Shown here: positions 29,647-31,385 of the stretch, piece after piece
Position numbering within the stretch: the first letter of the stretch is position 1
Layout: each line of letters starts with the position of its first letter
Source: JANXXV01 sp038230275
GTDB taxonomy: Bacteria; Acidobacteriota; Terriglobia; Bryobacterales; Bryobacteraceae
Length of the DNA: 31,385 bases
Assembly: GCA_038230275.1 (NCBI GenBank)
Contig: JBBRNO010000072.1
Span: forward strand, 1 to 31,385
Reading direction: 5' to 3'
Notes under the pieces: model-generated
The model's input: the letters and a program-made list of their open reading frames with translations, nothing else
The model's database searches: none
Told to the model about the DNA's origin: nothing
Position numbers and translations under genes: made by a program

Positions 29647-31385
29647 TCGAAATTCCTGGCCGCGCCCTTCCACTCGCACTCCTCGCTCTGCTAACGGCGG
29701 CAGCCTCCTCCGCCATCGAACTTCGCGCCCTCCCGGAATTTTCCCGCCCGGACCCCCAAGGCGCAGCAATACAACTCGACAGCACCGGCGCAAACCTCAC
29801 CAACGCAAATCGCATCACAGCGGCTCGCGGTGCATATGCGTCGTTCCATCTGGTAGCCAAGCTGGCTAGTCCCGCCGCCTACGAAATCACTCTGGACTTT
29901 CCGCTCCCCACCGATATCTATCGCGAATGGTTCCACTTCAACACGCCCGATAAAAAATACTATCCCGACGCGCTAGTCCCCGTGCGCACTCCCTACCGTT
30001 CCAAATTGCCCGAACCGGACAACCGCATTCCCGGCCAAACTTCACAAGCGTTCTGGATCGACGTCTGGATCCCCGCCGCCACGCCGCCCAAAATCTACCG
30101 CGGCGAAGCGCGCTTAACCAGCGGCACCGAACACAAATCCATCCCCATAGAAATCACTGTCATCGCCGCAGTGGTCCCGCGGAAAGATGCTGTCACGTTA
30201 GACAGCAATTCCTACGGGACAAGCTGGCTTCTGGAGCAATATCCGAAAACACTGGAAGCCCTCAAGCAAGGACCCGCCGGCCAGGACGCGCTGTTTAAAC
30301 TGATCCACCAATACCACCAGATCTTCTACGATCACCGCGGCACTTTCCACCAACTCGGCTACGGGCATGCCGGCAAAGTGGGTCCGGAGTTTGCGCCCGA
30401 ACTCACCGGCGCCGGTGCGCAAAAGCACATCTCCGATTGGTCGCAGTTCGATCGCCACTATGGCCCTCTGTTTGACGGCTCGGCTTTCAAAAACTCCAGA
30501 CGCGGTCCCCAGCCGATCCCCTACGTTTACCTGCCGATCAATCCAGAATGGCCGGCGACGTTTCTCTCCTGGGGCGAACCGGGCTATGAAACAGAATTCG
30601 TAAATGTTGTTTCAGAAATGGAGCGCCACTTCCGCCAGAAAAACTGGACTTCCACGCGCTTCGAACTATTCTTCAATCACAAAAAACGTTACAAAGGTTT
30701 CCCCTGGGACGGCGATGAAGTCCGCTTCTCACGCGACAATCGATATCTGGTCGAATACCGACGCATGCTGGACAAAGCAGTGCCCGCGGACTCCCCCGTG
30801 CATTTCGTAATGCGTGCGGATTCCAGTTGGACCGCGGAACAGCAATTCGAAGAATTGAAAGGCGTCATCAACTTCTGGGTAGTAGGCGAGGGCTCTTTCA
30901 GTTGGTATCCCGGCGCCGCAAAGCAGTTGAAGTCCCGCGGCGATACCATTTGGACCTACGGCGGCACGCCCGTAGTCCAAAACATCTCCACCTCCATCAC
31001 GTTGAACCCGCTCCGCTCCTGGATCACCGGCGTGGACGGCTTCGTCCGTTGGCTCACCATCTCTCCAGGCGCTGACCCGTGGTATCAATTGGGCGGCGGC
31101 GGAGAAGTATTGGTCTATTCCGGAGAGCGCTTCGGCCTCTCCGAACCTCTGGCCGGCATTCGCCTCAAGCTGCAACGGAACTGTCTGCAGGATCTGGCGC
31201 TACTGGAACAAGCCGCCGCACAAAACGGCAAGCGCGCGCAAATTCAGGAAGAAGTAGTCAAGCGCTACAACGGAACCAACCTCGCCGCTTGGCAGAACAT
31301 CCGCCCTGCCCTCTTGAACAAACCGGTTCTCGAATGGAACAACTCCGATTTCGACGACGCCCTGAAGCCCTTTGAAGCACGCTTC
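29643..31385 (+). CDS. DUF4091-domain exported protein (C-terminus cut by window edge)
   Basis: Hand translation from the ATG at 29643 (in ATGA overlap with the M28-like gene) gives 581 codons with no stop before the edge. It starts with a signal peptide (ALPLALLALLTAAASSA). An N-terminal beta-sandwich (~25-180) leads to a glycosidase-like TIM-barrel region with PYVYLPINPEWP, RFELFFNHKKRYKG, PWDGDEVRF and SPVHFVMRAD. The DUF4091 block is near the end: YGGTPVVQNISTSITLNPLR, WITGVDGFVRWLT and GEVLVYSGERFGLSEPLAGI, then LKLQRNCLQDLALL. Family members are putative carbohydrate-active enzymes without an assigned reaction. Translational coupling to a peptidase is unusual and suggests a shared glycopeptide-type substrate, which is speculation. 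Confidence 0.85.
   Translation, partial: MIEIPGRALPLALLALLTAAASSAIELRALPEFSRPDPQGAAIQLDSTGANLTNANRITAARGAYASFHLVAKLASPAAYEITLDFPLPTDIYREWFHFNTPDKKYYPDALVPVRTPYRSKLPEPDNRIPGQTSQAFWIDVWIPAATPPKIYRGEARLTSGTEHKSIPIEITVIAAVVPRKDAVTLDSNSYGTSWLLEQYPKTLEALKQGPAGQDALFKLIHQYHQIFYDHRGTFHQLGYGHAGKVGPEFAPELTGAGAQKHISDWSQFDRHYGPLFDGSAFKNSRRGPQPIPYVYLPINPEWPATFLSWGEPGYETEFVNVVSEMERHFRQKNWTSTRFELFFNHKKRYKGFPWDGDEVRFSRDNRYLVEYRRMLDKAVPADSPVHFVMRADSSWTAEQQFEELKGVINFWVVGEGSFSWYPGAAKQLKSRGDTIWTYGGTPVVQNISTSITLNPLRSWITGVDGFVRWLTISPGADPWYQLGGGGEVLVYSGERFGLSEPLAGIRLKLQRNCLQDLALLEQAAAQNGKRAQIQEEVVKRYNGTNLAAWQNIRPALLNKPVLEWNNSDFDDALKPFEARF

Noticed and set aside
1..31385. CRISPR arrays, rRNA genes, complete insertion sequences, prophage genes
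   Set aside because: No regularly spaced repeats, rRNA sequence, intact transposase with terminal repeats, or phage structural genes were seen.

Overview
The window looks like a chromosomal stretch from an Acidobacteriota bacterium of the Solibacter/Bryobacter type. This is inferred from gene content, not from a marker gene. The pointers are a PknB-like kinase with an N-terminal extension, an Oar-like TonB-dependent receptor with a carboxypeptidase-regulatory domain, a planctomycete-type cytochrome c domain, many Tat- or Sec-exported enzymes (PLP enzymes, GH32, M28, M19), and moderately high GC.

Layout. (1) 1-4407, minus strand: a Ser/Thr kinase cut by the left edge, then a compact four-gene operon of exported proteins (beta-propeller, c-type cytochrome, SMP-30 lactonase-like, creatininase-like). 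(2) 4596-8320: a metal-handling cassette, with a ZntR-like MerR regulator divergent from a shortened CDF transporter and a TonB receptor, sharing a textbook 19-bp-spacer MerR operator. Two gene fossils flank it: a VbhA/Fic toxin-antitoxin remnant on the left and a serine recombinase remnant on the right. (3) 8393-9847: an exported GH32 beta-fructosidase. (4) 9938-14747: a group of small stress-type genes (SRPBCC protein, two tandem glycine-zipper proteins, DUF1328, an ECF-like sigma factor, DUF3309, DUF2383-like), with tRNA-Ser(UGA) and a histidine phosphatase. Several strong hairpins lie here. Three of the small genes have GG-N10-GC (sigma-54-like) elements 58-74 nt upstream of their starts. 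(5) 14744-17468: a Tat-exported class V aminotransferase and an RNB-S1 ribonuclease, divergent. (6) 17469-17948: REP-like repeats beside a truncated REP-associated (IS200-like) transposase. (7) 18016-21986: a DUF4198 protein and a large TonB receptor, probably one operon. (8) 22209-31385: an M19 dipeptidase divergent from a plus-strand run of two tandem paralogues of an unrecognised family, a SelA-like PLP enzyme with a C-terminal beta-rich domain, an M28-like peptidase and a DUF4091 protein cut by the right edge.

The best candidates for something undescribed are the tandem paralogue/SelA-like/M28/DUF4091 cluster and the metal cassette between two gene fossils. Three short genes not covered by ordinary length cut-offs (54 aa DUF1328, 51 aa DUF3309 and the 32-codon VbhA-like fossil) were read by hand. 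All family names come from motif recognition by eye; no database search was run.
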